A DNA stretch of 39,035 nt from Saprospiraceae bacterium (GCA_013002995.1 JABDLO010000224.1:1-39035), one strand, 5' to 3'; shown: positions 1-9,009, counted from the first letter of the stretch. The notes: generated by a model not told the origin, from the letters alone. Made by a program: numbers and translations.

Positions 1-1141
1 CCCTGGAAGTGACTGTCTCTGATATTCCATTGATATCAAAAGTCCACAAATAAGATTGGATGTTTTCTTCATCATAACTTTCATTTACAAACTCAATGGT
101 GTTAACCCCACAGGAATTTATGAGGAAGTCTCTATCCCCTATTACTCCATCAGATTGTATCTGGGCAACTACAGATTGTTCACATTCAGCAACATTAAAC
201 TGAAAGTCTCTACTCAATTCTCCCATCAATTGACCATTTCTATACTCTTTCACACACACACCTACTACAAATTGTCCCAATTGTGTAGGGATTCCTGTTA
301 TTCTTCCTGTTTCCGGATCTATCGTAATCTGAGGATCTCCACCAAGTGGATTTACAGCACTGTAGGTGGGAAGTCTAAAGGTTACTTCATCATATAAAGG
401 CCTGCAACGAGCAGGATCTGGTCTTACTCCGGTACAACTACTTGGATCTCCTCCATTTACACCATCCTGTCCTCCTGAAGTTAATGGAGCACAAAACTCA
501 TATACCAATTGGTCGCCTTCTACATCAATGGCACTGTGATCAAAATTTACACGCTCTCCAAGACAGATTACAATAGGAGGAAAGTTTTTAAACTTCGGAC
601 TGTTATTACAGGTTTCCTGTGCCAGAGGAGAGATTTCTACTGTGAATGCCGCTCCTGTTTCATCAGGCCGCACAATATTGTTGATGGTAACATTTCTACA
701 ACACCTCTGGTAAGCAATTAAATAAGTTTCATTACTAATAGGAAGGGTCACAGTAAACCTATATACTCCTTTTTCAACCCTGATATTGGGAGGAATGATT
801 AGGCATGGATTAGCATCAATATTGTTAACCAATTCGATCTCCGTTGCAGGCTGATTAGCAATAGTTCTCACATAACTCCATCTATTCCCATCTCCTTTGT
901 ATACCCCAAAAGAGGCATCAAAGTCAAAATCTGCTCCTCCTCCAGCTGCATCACGATACATAGTGAATATGACTTCATATCTTATGGTGTTGCTTGTCGT
1001 GTCAACTCCCATACAATTATAAACCACATCACCACCTACAATATGCCTGCTTGATGCAGACCCCATCACAAATATGATCCCACTAATAATTAATAGGATT
1101 CTGAGGTATCTGTAGTTCAACTCTTGAAAGTTAAATATCAT
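1..1141 (-). CDS. Large secreted PKD-type surface protein, N-terminal part (3' end outside window)
   Basis: The minus frame is open from the left edge to an ATG at 1141, giving about 380 residues with no stop. It starts with a basic and hydrophobic signal peptide (residues about 1-31), then the mature-start motif HIVGGDVVYNC and later FTMYRDAAGGG, LIAYQRCCRN and FDHSAIDVEGD. These are hallmarks of a family of giant Bacteroidota surface proteins that usually carry PKD repeats and a gliding-motility/type IX secretion C-terminal domain. The last visible residues (FVNESYD, then SYLWTFDING) look like the start of a PKD domain. The C-terminus lies outside, so the secretion signal cannot be checked. 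An in-frame ATG at 1180 is a possible longer start. I prefer 1141 because an exact -7 promoter element ends only 14 bases upstream of 1180. Function beyond surface display or adhesion is inference. Confidence 0.8.
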   Translation of the reverse strand, partial: MIFNFQELNYRYLRILLIISGIIFVMGSASSRHIVGGDVVYNCMGVDTTSNTIRYEVIFTMYRDAAGGGADFDFDASFGVYKGDGNRWSYVRTIANQPATEIELVNNIDANPCLIIPPNIRVEKGVYRFTVTLPISNETYLIAYQRCCRNVTINNIVRPDETGAAFTVEISPLAQETCNNSPKFKNFPPIVICLGERVNFDHSAIDVEGDQLVYEFCAPLTSGGQDGVNGGDPSSCTGVRPDPARCRPLYDEVTFRLPTYSAVNPLGGDPQITIDPETGRITGIPTQLGQFVVGVCVKEYRNGQLMGELSRDFQFNVAECEQSVVAQIQSDGVIGDRDFLINSCGVNTIEFVNESYDEENIQSYLWTFDINGISETVTSR

Positions 1142-1194
1142 ATTCCTTTTATAACCAATGTTTTTAACGGTTTCAATCATTATTTTGGTATGGA

Positions 1195-1202
1195 CAAATT
1201 TA
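1195..1202 (-). promoter_or_regulatory. Bacteroidota -7 promoter element (TAAATTTG)
   Basis: The minus strand reads TAAATTTG, an exact match to TAnnTTTG, 53 bases upstream of the ATG at 1141. No convincing -33 TTG was found at the expected distance. Transcription would start near 1188, leaving a leader of about 47 bases for the 1141 start. Confidence 0.5.
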
Positions 1203-1230
1203 ATCACCTAAACTTGAAGATATTATGTAA

Positions 1231-1258
1231 TAGACGACATTACCGTATAAGGCGTCTA
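1231..1258. repeat. Inverted repeat in divergent intergenic region
   Basis: TAGACG (1231-1236) is mirrored exactly by CGTCTA (1253-1258) around a 16-base centre that also pairs in part. It lies in the 301-base gap between the surface protein and tsaC, upstream of the minus-strand -7 element. It could be a regulator site or chance. Nothing else was recognised in the gap 1203-1442. Confidence 0.35.
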
Positions 1259-1442
1259 TGATATAAAGACATAAAACAAGCAAGTTTTGTTGCCCGGACA
1301 TGATTAGAAAAAATTAAGTATAAAAATTACACTTCCTTAAAATGTTTTATTCCCTTGATTCGTTTTTATGGCTTTAGAGCGGAAGATAACAACTTAAATT
1401 TATTTTTCCAGCTATTATATTTTTCATAGATACGTAGAGGAA

Positions 1443-2012
1443 ATGGTATTTGCAGATAAGATGCATGATGTAATAAGAGTGCTAGAAAATAATGGAGTAA
1501 TTGTATATCCCACTGACACCGTATGGAGTATCGGTTGTAGCGTATTCTGTCAATCTGCTCTGGATAGGATCCACAAATTGAAAGGAAGGTCACAGGAAGA
1601 TCCGTTTGTCTTATTATGTAGTGATCTTGAAATGCTTAAAAAATACGTGAATCGTATTCATCCTAGAGTGGAGACATTATTATCTTATCATGAACGGCCT
1701 CTAACCATTGTCTACCCACAAGCAAGAAATCTACCTCAATATGCCTTAGCCGCTAATGGCAGTGTAGCCATCAGAATTACAACGGAACCTTTTTCCAGAA
1801 CAATCATTGAGCTTTTGGGCTGTCCCCTGGTTTCCACATCTGCCAGCATATCAGATGATAGGTTCGCTTCTTCATTTGAAGATATCGATACTATAATATT
1901 ACAAGAAGCCGATTATGTATGTTACCACAACAGACATCTGAAGTCAGACAAGGAGCCTTCGATCATTGCCAGCTATGATAAAAAAGGGGAATTGATTTTT
2001 ATAAGGACTTAA
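1443..2012 (+). CDS. tsaC: L-threonylcarbamoyladenylate synthase (Sua5/YrdC/YciO family)
   Basis: This 189-residue cytosolic protein should make threonylcarbamoyl-AMP from threonine, bicarbonate and ATP, the first step of the tRNA t6A37 modification. The single YrdC domain fills the chain. PTDTVWSIG near residue 23 matches the family motif PTDTVYGLG with Trp for Tyr. KLKGRSQEDPF corresponds to the nucleotide-binding KxR...PF segment, and VSTSAS near the C-terminus to the STSAN motif. It lacks the extra C-terminal Sua5 domain, so it is the short YrdC/YciO type; a YciO-like paralogue of unknown function is the alternative. The ATG at 1443 follows AGAGGAA. Its TAA overlaps the convergent ctpA stop by four bases. 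Confidence 0.85.
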   Translation: MVFADKMHDVIRVLENNGVIVYPTDTVWSIGCSVFCQSALDRIHKLKGRSQEDPFVLLCSDLEMLKKYVNRIHPRVETLLSYHERPLTIVYPQARNLPQYALAANGSVAIRITTEPFSRTIIELLGCPLVSTSASISDDRFASSFEDIDTIILQEADYVCYHNRHLKSDKEPSIIASYDKKGELIFIRT

Positions 2013-3607
2013 TTCAGGTATTTCTTCAAATCAGTATCGGACCTAAAGTAATTTATTGCTTCATCAATGAATGGATCTCCAATGTTCATAACACTGTCTC
2101 TTGCTTGTTCTCCCTGTAGTTGATATTTTAATTCTGACTGAATCTTCTTTAAAAGGAATGATTCATTTATTGTAAGGTTGTTGATATCCTGGCCTTCTTT
2201 TTCATCACTCAGAAAAGACCTAAATCCACTTACAGAAAGTTCCTGTGATTGTTTCCTTTCTCTAGTTAAATAAACATATTCAGGAATATAAGAAAAAATT
2301 GCCTCCGAGTGAGCCAAACTCATTGTGCTATCAGCAGGAATAAAAACATCAGGTATGATCCCTCCACCACCATAGACAGGACGTCTCAGGAGATTGGTAT
2401 AATATACCATGGAGTCATTAACGGCTGTGCTTTCCTCACTTCCATACACCTCTCCATTGGAATATCTATCATATATATCATTATCATAATCCTTGAGGTC
2501 ATCATATGGCTTCTGGATTGACCTTCCTGTAGGGGTATAATACCTAGAAATCGTCAACCTGATGGCACCTCCATTCCTTAGTGAATATTGTTCCTGAACT
2601 AAGCCCTTACCAAATGAACGCCTTCCAATTATTAATCCCCGATCCCAATCCTGGATCGCACCGGCAATAATCTCAGAACCTGAAGCCGACCCTTCGTCAA
2701 TAAGCACTGCAATCTGATCAACAGGAAAAAAGTTTTTGCCTGTCGTCTTGTATTCAACTTTACTTTCATTTTTACCTTGAGTATATACAAGCAGCCTTCC
2801 TTTTTCATTAAATAACTGACTTAGTATATTGACTGTTTCAGGTAGATATCCTCCTGGGTTATCTCTCAAGTCAATGATCAGATGTCTAGTCTGATGGTCT
2901 TCAATCATCCTTTCTAGGGCATCCATAAATTCTTTGTAAGTATTGGAAGAAAATCTATCGATCTTGATGTAGGCGATATCATCATCGATTTCGTACGCAA
3001 CTTTACTAGATTGGATGTTTATATCATCCGGAAGTATAATAGATTCAATAATATCTTCCTGACCAGGCCTTTTAATTGTTACTTTGAGTTGCTCTACCTG
3101 ATCTGCCCTCAGAAATTCTCTGATCTCACTGTATTCTTTATTAACTCCCGCCACCACACTATCACCTATGGCGATGATCTTGTCAAAAGGTTGAATACCT
3201 GTCTTATCAGCCGGAGATCCTTTAATTACACGTGAAATCCTCAGGGTATCATTGATATAAAACGATTCAACTCCAATACCACGGTAGAAACCATTCATCT
3301 GCTCACTTATTCCTTTAAGTTGAGCTTCTGAGAGATAAATGGAATGAGGATCTAAGTCATCCATTATATCTCTAATGGCAGATTCCAGGATGGCATCACT
3401 ATCCAGTGAATCAACGTATTTTGATTCTATAAACCTGACAATTTCCTCTACTCTTCCTACCGGTCCAGCAAGGTTTCCCTCCACATCAACTGCCTCAATA
3501 AAGTCCAGATCACCGTCATTCATTTTCACACCTACAAGCATTCCTACCACTACCATAGCAGCTAGAAGAAAAGGTTGCCATATTTCATACCTGGTATTAG
3601 TTTTCAT
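2009..3607 (-). CDS. ctpA: C-terminal processing serine protease (S41 family) with PDZ domain
   Basis: This is a 532-residue periplasmic, membrane-anchored protease. A single hydrophobic segment at residues 11-28 is the anchor. A PDZ domain spans roughly 105-185 (FYRGIGV, ISRVIKGSPADKTGI, FDKIIAIGDS), followed by the S41 catalytic core (LRDNPGGYL at 247-255; DEGSASGSE at 304-312; RRSFGKG at 329-335). Ser309 and Lys334 have the 25-residue spacing of the Ser/Lys dyad of tail-specific proteases. The family trims C-termini of envelope proteins; the substrate here is unknown. The gene is divergent from the Lrp gene and converges on tsaC with stop codons sharing TTAA at 2009-2012, so no room is left for a separate terminator. 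Confidence 0.9.
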   Translation of the reverse strand: MKTNTRYEIWQPFLLAAMVVVGMLVGVKMNDGDLDFIEAVDVEGNLAGPVGRVEEIVRFIESKYVDSLDSDAILESAIRDIMDDLDPHSIYLSEAQLKGISEQMNGFYRGIGVESFYINDTLRISRVIKGSPADKTGIQPFDKIIAIGDSVVAGVNKEYSEIREFLRADQVEQLKVTIKRPGQEDIIESIILPDDINIQSSKVAYEIDDDIAYIKIDRFSSNTYKEFMDALERMIEDHQTRHLIIDLRDNPGGYLPETVNILSQLFNEKGRLLVYTQGKNESKVEYKTTGKNFFPVDQIAVLIDEGSASGSEIIAGAIQDWDRGLIIGRRSFGKGLVQEQYSLRNGGAIRLTISRYYTPTGRSIQKPYDDLKDYDNDIYDRYSNGEVYGSEESTAVNDSMVYYTNLLRRPVYGGGGIIPDVFIPADSTMSLAHSEAIFSYIPEYVYLTRERKQSQELSVSGFRSFLSDEKEGQDINNLTINESFLLKKIQSELKYQLQGEQARDSVMNIGDPFIDEAINYFRSDTDLKKYLN

Positions 3608-3784
3608 CCACGGTTTGCAATCTGAATTCTATTATGCATAATCCTTGCCATATTGAACTCCCAATATAGATAGTTATCTGATTTCTCCCTTAACTACTTC
3701 ATTATTAACCTAAGTTTAATAATTTCAGAAGGTTGAGAACACTTGCTGAATATCTTCATATCTTGGAATCAAAATAACAACATC

Positions 3785-4276
3785 ATGCCTAGAAAACACA
3801 AAAGTCATGAAATTGATCAGACTGACCTTGATATCATTTCAGTTCTGACTTACGACGCCAAGACTCCTTACGCTGAAGTGGCGGAACAAGTGGGAGTTTC
3901 TGTAGGTACTGTTCATGGACGTGTAAAGAAAATGATTGACCTGGGTGTGATCCACGGTTCAAAACTATCGGTTGATTATGACAAATTGGGATTTGATATC
4001 TGTGCCTTTTTAGGAATTTATCTCCGAGAAAGCAGTCTTTATGATGCTGCAAGTAAAGCTTTAAAGAAAATACCTGAAGTTGTTGAAGCTCATTATACCA
4101 CAGGCGTTTATAGCATCTTTGTAAAAATACTTTGCAAAGATACGGATCATCTTAGAAAAGTCCTATCCAATGAAATCCAAAAAATTGAAGGGATACAAAG
4201 GACTGAAACCTTTATATCCCTTCATGAAAGCATCAACAGACATCTGATGATGGATGCTCTCAGCCTGGATGATTAA
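3785..4276 (+). CDS. Lrp/AsnC-family transcriptional regulator
   Basis: From the ATG at 3785 the protein is 163 residues, the usual size for Lrp/AsnC regulators. An N-terminal winged helix-turn-helix ([11 protein letters not shown], then [22 protein letters not shown]) precedes an RAM/AsnC ligand domain ([40 protein letters not shown]). Such proteins form dimers to octamers and respond to amino acids. The ligand cannot be told from sequence. A longer frame opens at a TTG at 3743, but its extra 14 residues (LNIFISW and so on) are not typical of the family. The gene is divergent from ctpA and its stop overlaps the rpoD stop by four bases (TTAA). Confidence 0.9.
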   Translation: MPRKHKSHEIDQTDLDIISVLTYDAKTPYAEVAEQVGVSVGTVHGRVKKMIDLGVIHGSKLSVDYDKLGFDICAFLGIYLRESSLYDAASKALKKIPEVVEAHYTTGVYSIFVKILCKDTDHLRKVLSNEIQKIEGIQRTETFISLHESINRHLMMDALSLDD

Positions 4277-5142
4277 ATACCCAGGTAATGTTTTAACAGC
4301 TTACTTCTTGAAGCTGATCTTAATTTATTTATTGCTTTATCTTTAATCTGTCTTACTCTTTCCCTGGTCAAGCCAAATTTTTCTCCTATATCTTCCAATG
4401 ACATCGGATGTTCTACCCCAATTCCAAAGTACAACTTGATGACATCCATTTGTCTTTCTGTAAGTGTCGATAAAGACCTTTCAATTTCTTTCCTTAAAGA
4501 TTCACCATACTCCAATTTCTTATCTGTATCTGGAGTAGCACTATTTTCTAACACATCAAGTAAGGAGTTGTCCTCTCCATCAACGAATGGAGCATCCATT
4601 GATACGTGTCTTGCTGCAACTCCCAGAGTAGTCTCTACTTCTTCAGTAGGAATCTCTAACAAGTCAGCCAATTCTTCTGAAGATGGCTCTCTTTCAAATT
4701 CCTGTTCTAATTCTGAAAATGCCCTGTTGATTTTGTTTAATGACCCTACTTTATTCAATGGAAGCCTAACGATTCGAGATTGCTCGGCTAATGCCTGCAG
4801 GATCGATTGTCTAATCCACCATACGGCATATGAGATAAATTTAAACCCTCTTGTTTCATCAAATCTTTGGGCGGCTTTTATTAAACCAAGATTTCCTTCA
4901 TTGATTAGATCACTTAGGGAAAGTCCTTGATTCTGGTACTGTTTGGCCACGGACACTACAAACCTCAAATTTGCCTTTGTCAATTTTTCTAATGCTTCCT
5001 GGTCTCCTTCCTTAATTCTTTTGGCGAGGTCTACTTCTTCTTCCGGGGTGAGAAGATCGACCTTTCCGATTTCCTGTAAATATTTTTCTAAAGATTGGCT
5101 TTCCCTATTGGTAATGGATTTTGTAATCTTAAGTTGTCTCAT
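4273..5142 (-). CDS. rpoD: Primary RNA polymerase sigma factor (sigma-70/RpoD, short Bacteroidota type)
   Basis: This 289-residue sigma factor is of the Bacteroidota housekeeping kind, which lacks the long region 1.1 of E. coli RpoD. Region 1.2 is [19 protein letters not shown]. Region 2 contains [36 protein letters not shown] and [15 protein letters not shown]. Region 3 follows ([12 protein letters not shown]). Region 4 ends with the helix-turn-helix [19 protein letters not shown]. The start MRQLKITKS is the standard one; the TTG codon at 5145 just before the ATG is probably not used. A textbook promoter, TTG-N20-TATCTTTG, lies 60-90 bases upstream, suggesting recognition by this same sigma factor (autoregulation, inferred). 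It should direct transcription from the TAnnTTTG promoters found across the window. Confidence 0.97.
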   Translation of the reverse strand: MRQLKITKSITNRESQSLEKYLQEIGKVDLLTPEEEVDLAKRIKEGDQEALEKLTKANLRFVVSVAKQYQNQGLSLSDLINEGNLGLIKAAQRFDETRGFKFISYAVWWIRQSILQALAEQSRIVRLPLNKVGSLNKINRAFSELEQEFEREPSSEELADLLEIPTEEVETTLGVAARHVSMDAPFVDGEDNSLLDVLENSATPDTDKKLEYGESLRKEIERSLSTLTERQMDVIKLYFGIGVEHPMSLEDIGEKFGLTRERVRQIKDKAINKLRSASRSKLLKHYLGI

Positions 5143-5201
5143 CAATCAAGAATTTAAGTGCTGTTAAGGTGGTTATCAATACTGTGTACTCAAAAAGTGT
5201 G

Positions 5202-5232
5202 CAAAGATATAATTTCTTCATCAAAATGTCAA
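5202..5232 (-). promoter_or_regulatory. rpoD promoter: TTG-N20-TATCTTTG
   Basis: On the minus strand a -33 TTG (5230-5232) is followed after exactly 20 bases by TATCTTTG (5202-5209), a full match to the Bacteroidota TAnnTTTG -7 element at its usual spacing. The leader to the rpoD ATG would be about 50 bases. This is the clearest promoter in the window. Confidence 0.8.
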
Positions 5233-5405
5233 TGGTGCACAATCCAGAGAGGACATTTCATCCCGGAACAATTGAATTACGATTATTTAGTAAAAAAAGT
5301 TCATTTCTTTTGAAAAATCAAAAAATTATTATTATTTGCAGCAATTCACTTGAAATCCAACTGGATTCATTACAAATCAATTGATTATATAAATATAATT
5401 TTATA

Positions 5406-5786
5406 ATGCAACGAGTTAAATATGAGATGGAATTTATCTTCAGGGCTTCACCGACCATCCTGTATCAATTTATCACAACACCATCATGTCTTGTCAGGTG
5501 GTTTTGCGATGAGGTAGATATAAATGATGACGTTTATTCCTTTAGTTGGGATGGTGCTGAGGAGGAAGCTGAGATGATGGATGACATTGAAGATGAAAGA
5601 GTTAGGTTCAGGTGGGAAGATGCTGATGACCCCGATGAATACCTGGAATTCAGAATGTATAAATCTGATGTAACCAATGAGACTGTACTTGAAATCACAG
5701 ACTTTTGTGATGACGATGAAGTGGATGCACAGCGTGATTTATGGGATAGCCAGATTAAGGAAATGAGGAAAGAATGTGGAGGATAA
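5406..5786 (+). CDS. START-like (SRPBCC fold) domain protein
   Basis: This small acidic cytosolic protein of 126 residues has no signal peptide. It begins with the helix-grip pattern of SRPBCC/AHA1-like proteins (YEMEFIFRASPTILYQFITTPS, then LVRWFCDEVDI), followed by beta strands (VYSFSWDG, RVRFRWEDADD, YLEFRM, TVLEITDF) and a C-terminal helix (LWDSQIKEM). The size and acidic character match the START-like proteins common in Bacteroidota, whose ligand is unknown. It is divergent from rpoD across a 263-base gap holding the rpoD promoter. No exact TAnnTTTG was found for this gene; TAATTTTA close to the ATG is only a partial match. An intrinsic terminator begins inside its last two codons. Confidence 0.75.
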   Translation: MQRVKYEMEFIFRASPTILYQFITTPSCLVRWFCDEVDINDDVYSFSWDGAEEEAEMMDDIEDERVRFRWEDADDPDEYLEFRMYKSDVTNETVLEITDFCDDDEVDAQRDLWDSQIKEMRKECGG

Positions 5787-5797
5787 CCTCCTTTTTT
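5778..5797 (+). terminator. Intrinsic terminator overlapping the stop codon
   Basis: GGAGG (5778-5782), loop ATAA (5783-5786), CCTCC (5787-5791), then six T. The 5' arm encodes the last two glycines of the START-like protein, and the TAA stop codon makes up three of the four loop bases. The GC stem with a tetraloop and U-tract is a strong rho-independent terminator on the plus strand. Confidence 0.8.
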
Positions 5798-5833
5798 CTA
5801 TTTTATTTTATACTTAGGAACCAAATTAAACTT

Positions 5834-6613
5834 TTACTTTCCCTTAAACACAGGCCTTCTTTTTTCAATAAAAGCAGCGGCACCTTCCCTGCCATCTTCA
5901 GAATCTATTGATTTGCCAAATTCTACCTGCTCTTTTTCAAAGGCATGAATTTGAGAATCGAAATGAGCATTAACGGTTTCAATGACCTTGGCAACTGCTA
6001 TCGGTCCTTTGGTACCAATCTTTTTCAATATTGACTCTGCCATCTGGACTTCCATTCCTGATGGGACAACATGATTGGCGAGTCCCAGTCGATGAGCTTC
6101 CTTGGCATCAATCATATCTGCTGTAAGTAATAATTCTATGGCTTTCCCCTTGCCTATCAACTGCACCAACCTTTGCGTACCACCATAACCCGGAATTACT
6201 CCAAGATTCACTTCAGGCTGACCAAAACGGGCATGCTCTCCTGCAATCCTCATGTGACACGCCATGGCCAATTCACAACCTCCTCCAAGTGCAAATCCAT
6301 TGACTGCTGCAATCACCGGCACATGGAACCGCTCAATCAGAAAGTAGGTGTTATGACCATAAGTTGACAATTTAGTTGCCTCTTCCCTATTGTGATTAGA
6401 AAATTCTTTAATATCTGCACCAGCGACAAAAGCTTTTCTTCCAGATCCGGTGATGATCACTCCAGTCAGCTTTTCATATTTTTTATACCCCTCAAAAAAG
6501 AAGTGATTAAATCCTTGCATTACTTCTCGATTGATGGCATTCAATGCTTTCGGCCTTTCAATGGTCAGGATAACGATCCCTGAATCATTATACGTTTCAC
6601 TAATTATACCCAT
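5834..6613 (-). CDS. Enoyl-CoA hydratase/isomerase (crotonase family)
   Basis: This 259-residue cytosolic crotonase-fold enzyme most likely hydrates 2-enoyl-CoA in fatty-acid beta-oxidation or a related acyl-CoA pathway. The first oxyanion-hole segment is FVAGADIKEF (62-71) and the second is ALGGGCELAMA (108-118). The two catalytic glutamates expected of true hydratases are Glu114 and Glu134 (GQPEVNLGVIPGYGGTQRL), with the 20-residue spacing of mitochondrial enoyl-CoA hydratase. The length is standard. It overlaps the end of the upstream flippase gene by ten bases on the same strand, so the two are likely co-transcribed, although a metabolic link to polysaccharide export is not obvious. Exact substrate is not determinable; 3-hydroxybutyryl-CoA dehydratase is a close alternative. 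Confidence 0.9.
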   Translation of the reverse strand: MGIISETYNDSGIVILTIERPKALNAINREVMQGFNHFFFEGYKKYEKLTGVIITGSGRKAFVAGADIKEFSNHNREEATKLSTYGHNTYFLIERFHVPVIAAVNGFALGGGCELAMACHMRIAGEHARFGQPEVNLGVIPGYGGTQRLVQLIGKGKAIELLLTADMIDAKEAHRLGLANHVVPSGMEVQMAESILKKIGTKGPIAVAKVIETVNAHFDSQIHAFEKEQVEFGKSIDSEDGREGAAAFIEKRRPVFKGK

Positions 6614-8076
6614 GATCTTATTTTATTTATGATGGATTGTATCAATCCATTGATGTCTTCTGAAACTTTAAAAGCAAATATAAGCAACCCAAAAATCAAA
6701 CCTACTACCATCGTCCTGACAATGATGGATAGAATGGTATTATCAAAAGAAATATCAAAAGCCATAGCCGCAATAAATACTACTCCGAAGATCAGGATCG
6801 CTTTGACAGAGTTCAATGTAAAGGGCTGCATATCAAATTTCTTCTTGACATAAAGGAATTTAACGAGATTAAAAAGCGTCAAGGCTGAAAGTGTAGCAAT
6901 AGCAGCTCCATTGATCCCCATCGTATTAATAAAGAAATAATTGGCAAAAATATTTAACACTCCCAGGAGGAGTATGGCATAAAGATTAAATCTAAAAAAT
7001 TTAGAATGGGCTATTATTGCTCCATTTACACTTGTGGCCATATCAATGACCTTGGCCGTTGAAAGAAATAGTACGACATATTTGCCTTGAGCATATACGT
7101 CTCCTTTACTCATCAGGCTGAAGATGTCATCGATATTAATCCATATCAGTATCAACCCCAGCAAGCCAATAATTAATAGATTGATAGAGCTCTTAGAGTA
7201 GATCTTCCTGATATTATCGGTATCTCCCTTATCAGATGAATCACTGATGATGGGATTAGCTATCGAAAAAATACTCAAAAGGGGAATATTGAAAAGTGAT
7301 CCGAAATACACAGCCATCGTATAAATTCCGTTATCCTCATAATCCATGATCTCGGTAACCATGAACTGATCTAGTTGTGTCATGAGTACAGCTCCCATGG
7401 GCCCAAGAGTACTATAAAGAGCATATGCTTTGATGTCCGATTTCAATTCTGGAGTCAGAAAACTCAGATTGGGCTTCAGGAACAACTGGCCCATGAATTT
7501 GATATATAGAAGAAGGCCAATGGTTGCTACACCATAGACGGTGATCAGATTCCATTCTAATTCATGGAATGAAATGATATCAAAATGGTAAAGTACAACC
7601 AATATGGGAACCCCAATTTTTATCCATAGATTATTGAAAATGGAGGGGATAACTATCCTCTTAAGGCTTGCCAGGTAGGATCCTTGCAGCGTCATTATCA
7701 CACCAAATAGCAGAATTCCACTTATAAGCATGTAATTATCCTGAAACTTAGCTGGAAGAAAATCGAAACAGATCAGTGTGACGAGTAAATATAATATATA
7801 TCCAGTCAGAGTATAAAAGATGCCAAAACCAAGGATTCCATGATGTTTCTTCTCCTTGTCTTCAAATCTGGGAAAGAATCTCAGCATGGTCTGAGAGATT
7901 CCAAGCATTACAAATGGAACCAAAAGAAAAGCTGTAGATGTTAGGTACTTAAATTTTCCAAGTTGTTCGGGTTCAAGAAGGATTTCATAGATCAATAACA
8001 TATTGATAGCCCCTACCAAGGCAGCAACCAGGCTTACAATTGTATTTTTGATGCTTTGGCGTCTAATAATTCCCAT
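6604..8076 (-). CDS. Polysaccharide flippase (Wzx-like, MOP superfamily)
   Basis: This 490-residue polytopic inner-membrane protein shows about 12-14 hydrophobic segments from residue 10 to the C-terminus. The opening IRRQSIKNTIVSLVAALVG, the LGKFKYLTSTAFLLVP pattern and the later MTQLDQFMVTEIM segment are typical of the oligosaccharide flippase/polysaccharide biosynthesis branch of the MOP superfamily. These proteins move undecaprenyl-linked sugar units across the inner membrane. The surrounding LicD-like proteins, glycosyltransferases and sugar epimerase support a role in a cell-surface glycan. It lies downstream of a LicD-like gene on the same strand (110-base gap) and overlaps the enoyl-CoA hydratase gene by ten bases. 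Confidence 0.88.
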   Translation of the reverse strand: MGIIRRQSIKNTIVSLVAALVGAINMLLIYEILLEPEQLGKFKYLTSTAFLLVPFVMLGISQTMLRFFPRFEDKEKKHHGILGFGIFYTLTGYILYLLVTLICFDFLPAKFQDNYMLISGILLFGVIMTLQGSYLASLKRIVIPSIFNNLWIKIGVPILVVLYHFDIISFHELEWNLITVYGVATIGLLLYIKFMGQLFLKPNLSFLTPELKSDIKAYALYSTLGPMGAVLMTQLDQFMVTEIMDYEDNGIYTMAVYFGSLFNIPLLSIFSIANPIISDSSDKGDTDNIRKIYSKSSINLLIIGLLGLILIWINIDDIFSLMSKGDVYAQGKYVVLFLSTAKVIDMATSVNGAIIAHSKFFRFNLYAILLLGVLNIFANYFFINTMGINGAAIATLSALTLFNLVKFLYVKKKFDMQPFTLNSVKAILIFGVVFIAAMAFDISFDNTILSIIVRTMVVGLIFGLLIFAFKVSEDINGLIQSIINKIRSWV

Positions 8077-8186
8077 CGATGATATTGAAAATAACCAGTA
8101 AATTATTGGATCTACAATGATATATATTTAATCTCTTATATATGCACCAAAGTAAGTTTAATCAAATTCAAATCATCATTGATAGA

Positions 8187-8915
8187 TCAAAAAGATCTAT
8201 AAGGCTCTATCCTTAAATATTGTCCAATATGAGGATTAACTCTTTGTTCTTTAGGAGGTAGTTGCATATAATCACCATATATTGAAGTAAGTATTTTAGC
8301 AGCATTGCTCGGTATCGGAAATCTATAATTTTCAAAGGGAACCTTTACACCAGGGAACCAGTCACCCTTATCGCTGGAGAGGATTTTAAAATTATGTACA
8401 TTCCTAAAATACATTTGTTGTTTCTTCTCTCTTAAAATAAATATATCGATTGCAACTCCTCTTTTCCCATCTTTGGAAATAATTGAAAAAGGATCCATTA
8501 CTTTGAAGAAGTCATATCCCATATTAAATATTTTAAAACAATCAGGAAGGTTTACGCTAGCCTGAAGAAATCTATTGAATTGATCTTCCGACATAAATAT
8601 ATCTATATCATCATCCCATGGAATGAATCCTTTATGTCTTACAGCTCCAATTAATGTCCCATACGCCAGAAAATATTTAAAATCATATTTAAGTGATAAA
8701 TGGTCGATACATTGCAACATTCTGATGGCAATTTGCTTTACCTGTTCAATAGGTTCATTGTATACCTCTCTTCTATCTGGTATGATTTCATCAAGATCAA
8801 TCTCTTTTCTTTTTCCTGATCTAAGACTATCTATTTTTCTGTTTTTAATGTATCTGTAATAAGGATAATATAATTTCCTAACCTGCTTCCATATACCTGT
8901 AAAAACATTATCCAT
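8187..8915 (-). CDS. LicD/fukutin-family phosphotransferase
   Basis: This 242-residue protein has the LicD nucleotidyltransferase-like core: YFLAYGTLIGAVRHKGFIPWDDDIDIFMS near residues 83-112, with the GTLxGAxRHxGxIPWDDDxD signature that supplies metal-binding aspartates. LicD proteins transfer phosphocholine or other phospho-groups to surface glycans. The donor and acceptor here are unknown. The basic N-terminus (KLYYPYYRYIKNRK) has no clear signal or membrane segment, so a cytosolic or peripheral location is expected. It heads the leftward arm of the glycan locus and is divergent, across 146 bases, from a second LicD-like gene. A short hairpin (8182-8200) overlaps its stop codon. Confidence 0.88.
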   Translation of the reverse strand: MDNVFTGIWKQVRKLYYPYYRYIKNRKIDSLRSGKRKEIDLDEIIPDRREVYNEPIEQVKQIAIRMLQCIDHLSLKYDFKYFLAYGTLIGAVRHKGFIPWDDDIDIFMSEDQFNRFLQASVNLPDCFKIFNMGYDFFKVMDPFSIISKDGKRGVAIDIFILREKKQQMYFRNVHNFKILSSDKGDWFPGVKVPFENYRFPIPSNAAKILTSIYGDYMQLPPKEQRVNPHIGQYLRIEPYRSF

Positions 8916-9009
8916 GGGCTTGAATTAAATAATTTTAATGGGATGTAATTGTAATTTGTTTAAATGATATAACTTATTAAAATTATCACTCATATTAAAA
9001 AAAATATTC

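Noticed and set aside
3743-3784. Longer start of the Lrp gene at a TTG at 3743
   Set aside because: The extra 14 residues do not fit the family and an ATG at 3785 gives the standard length.
8182-8200. Hairpin ATAGATC-N5-GATCTAT at the end of the first LicD gene as a terminator
   Set aside because: The stem is AT-rich and no U-tract follows it in the direction of transcription; it could be chance.
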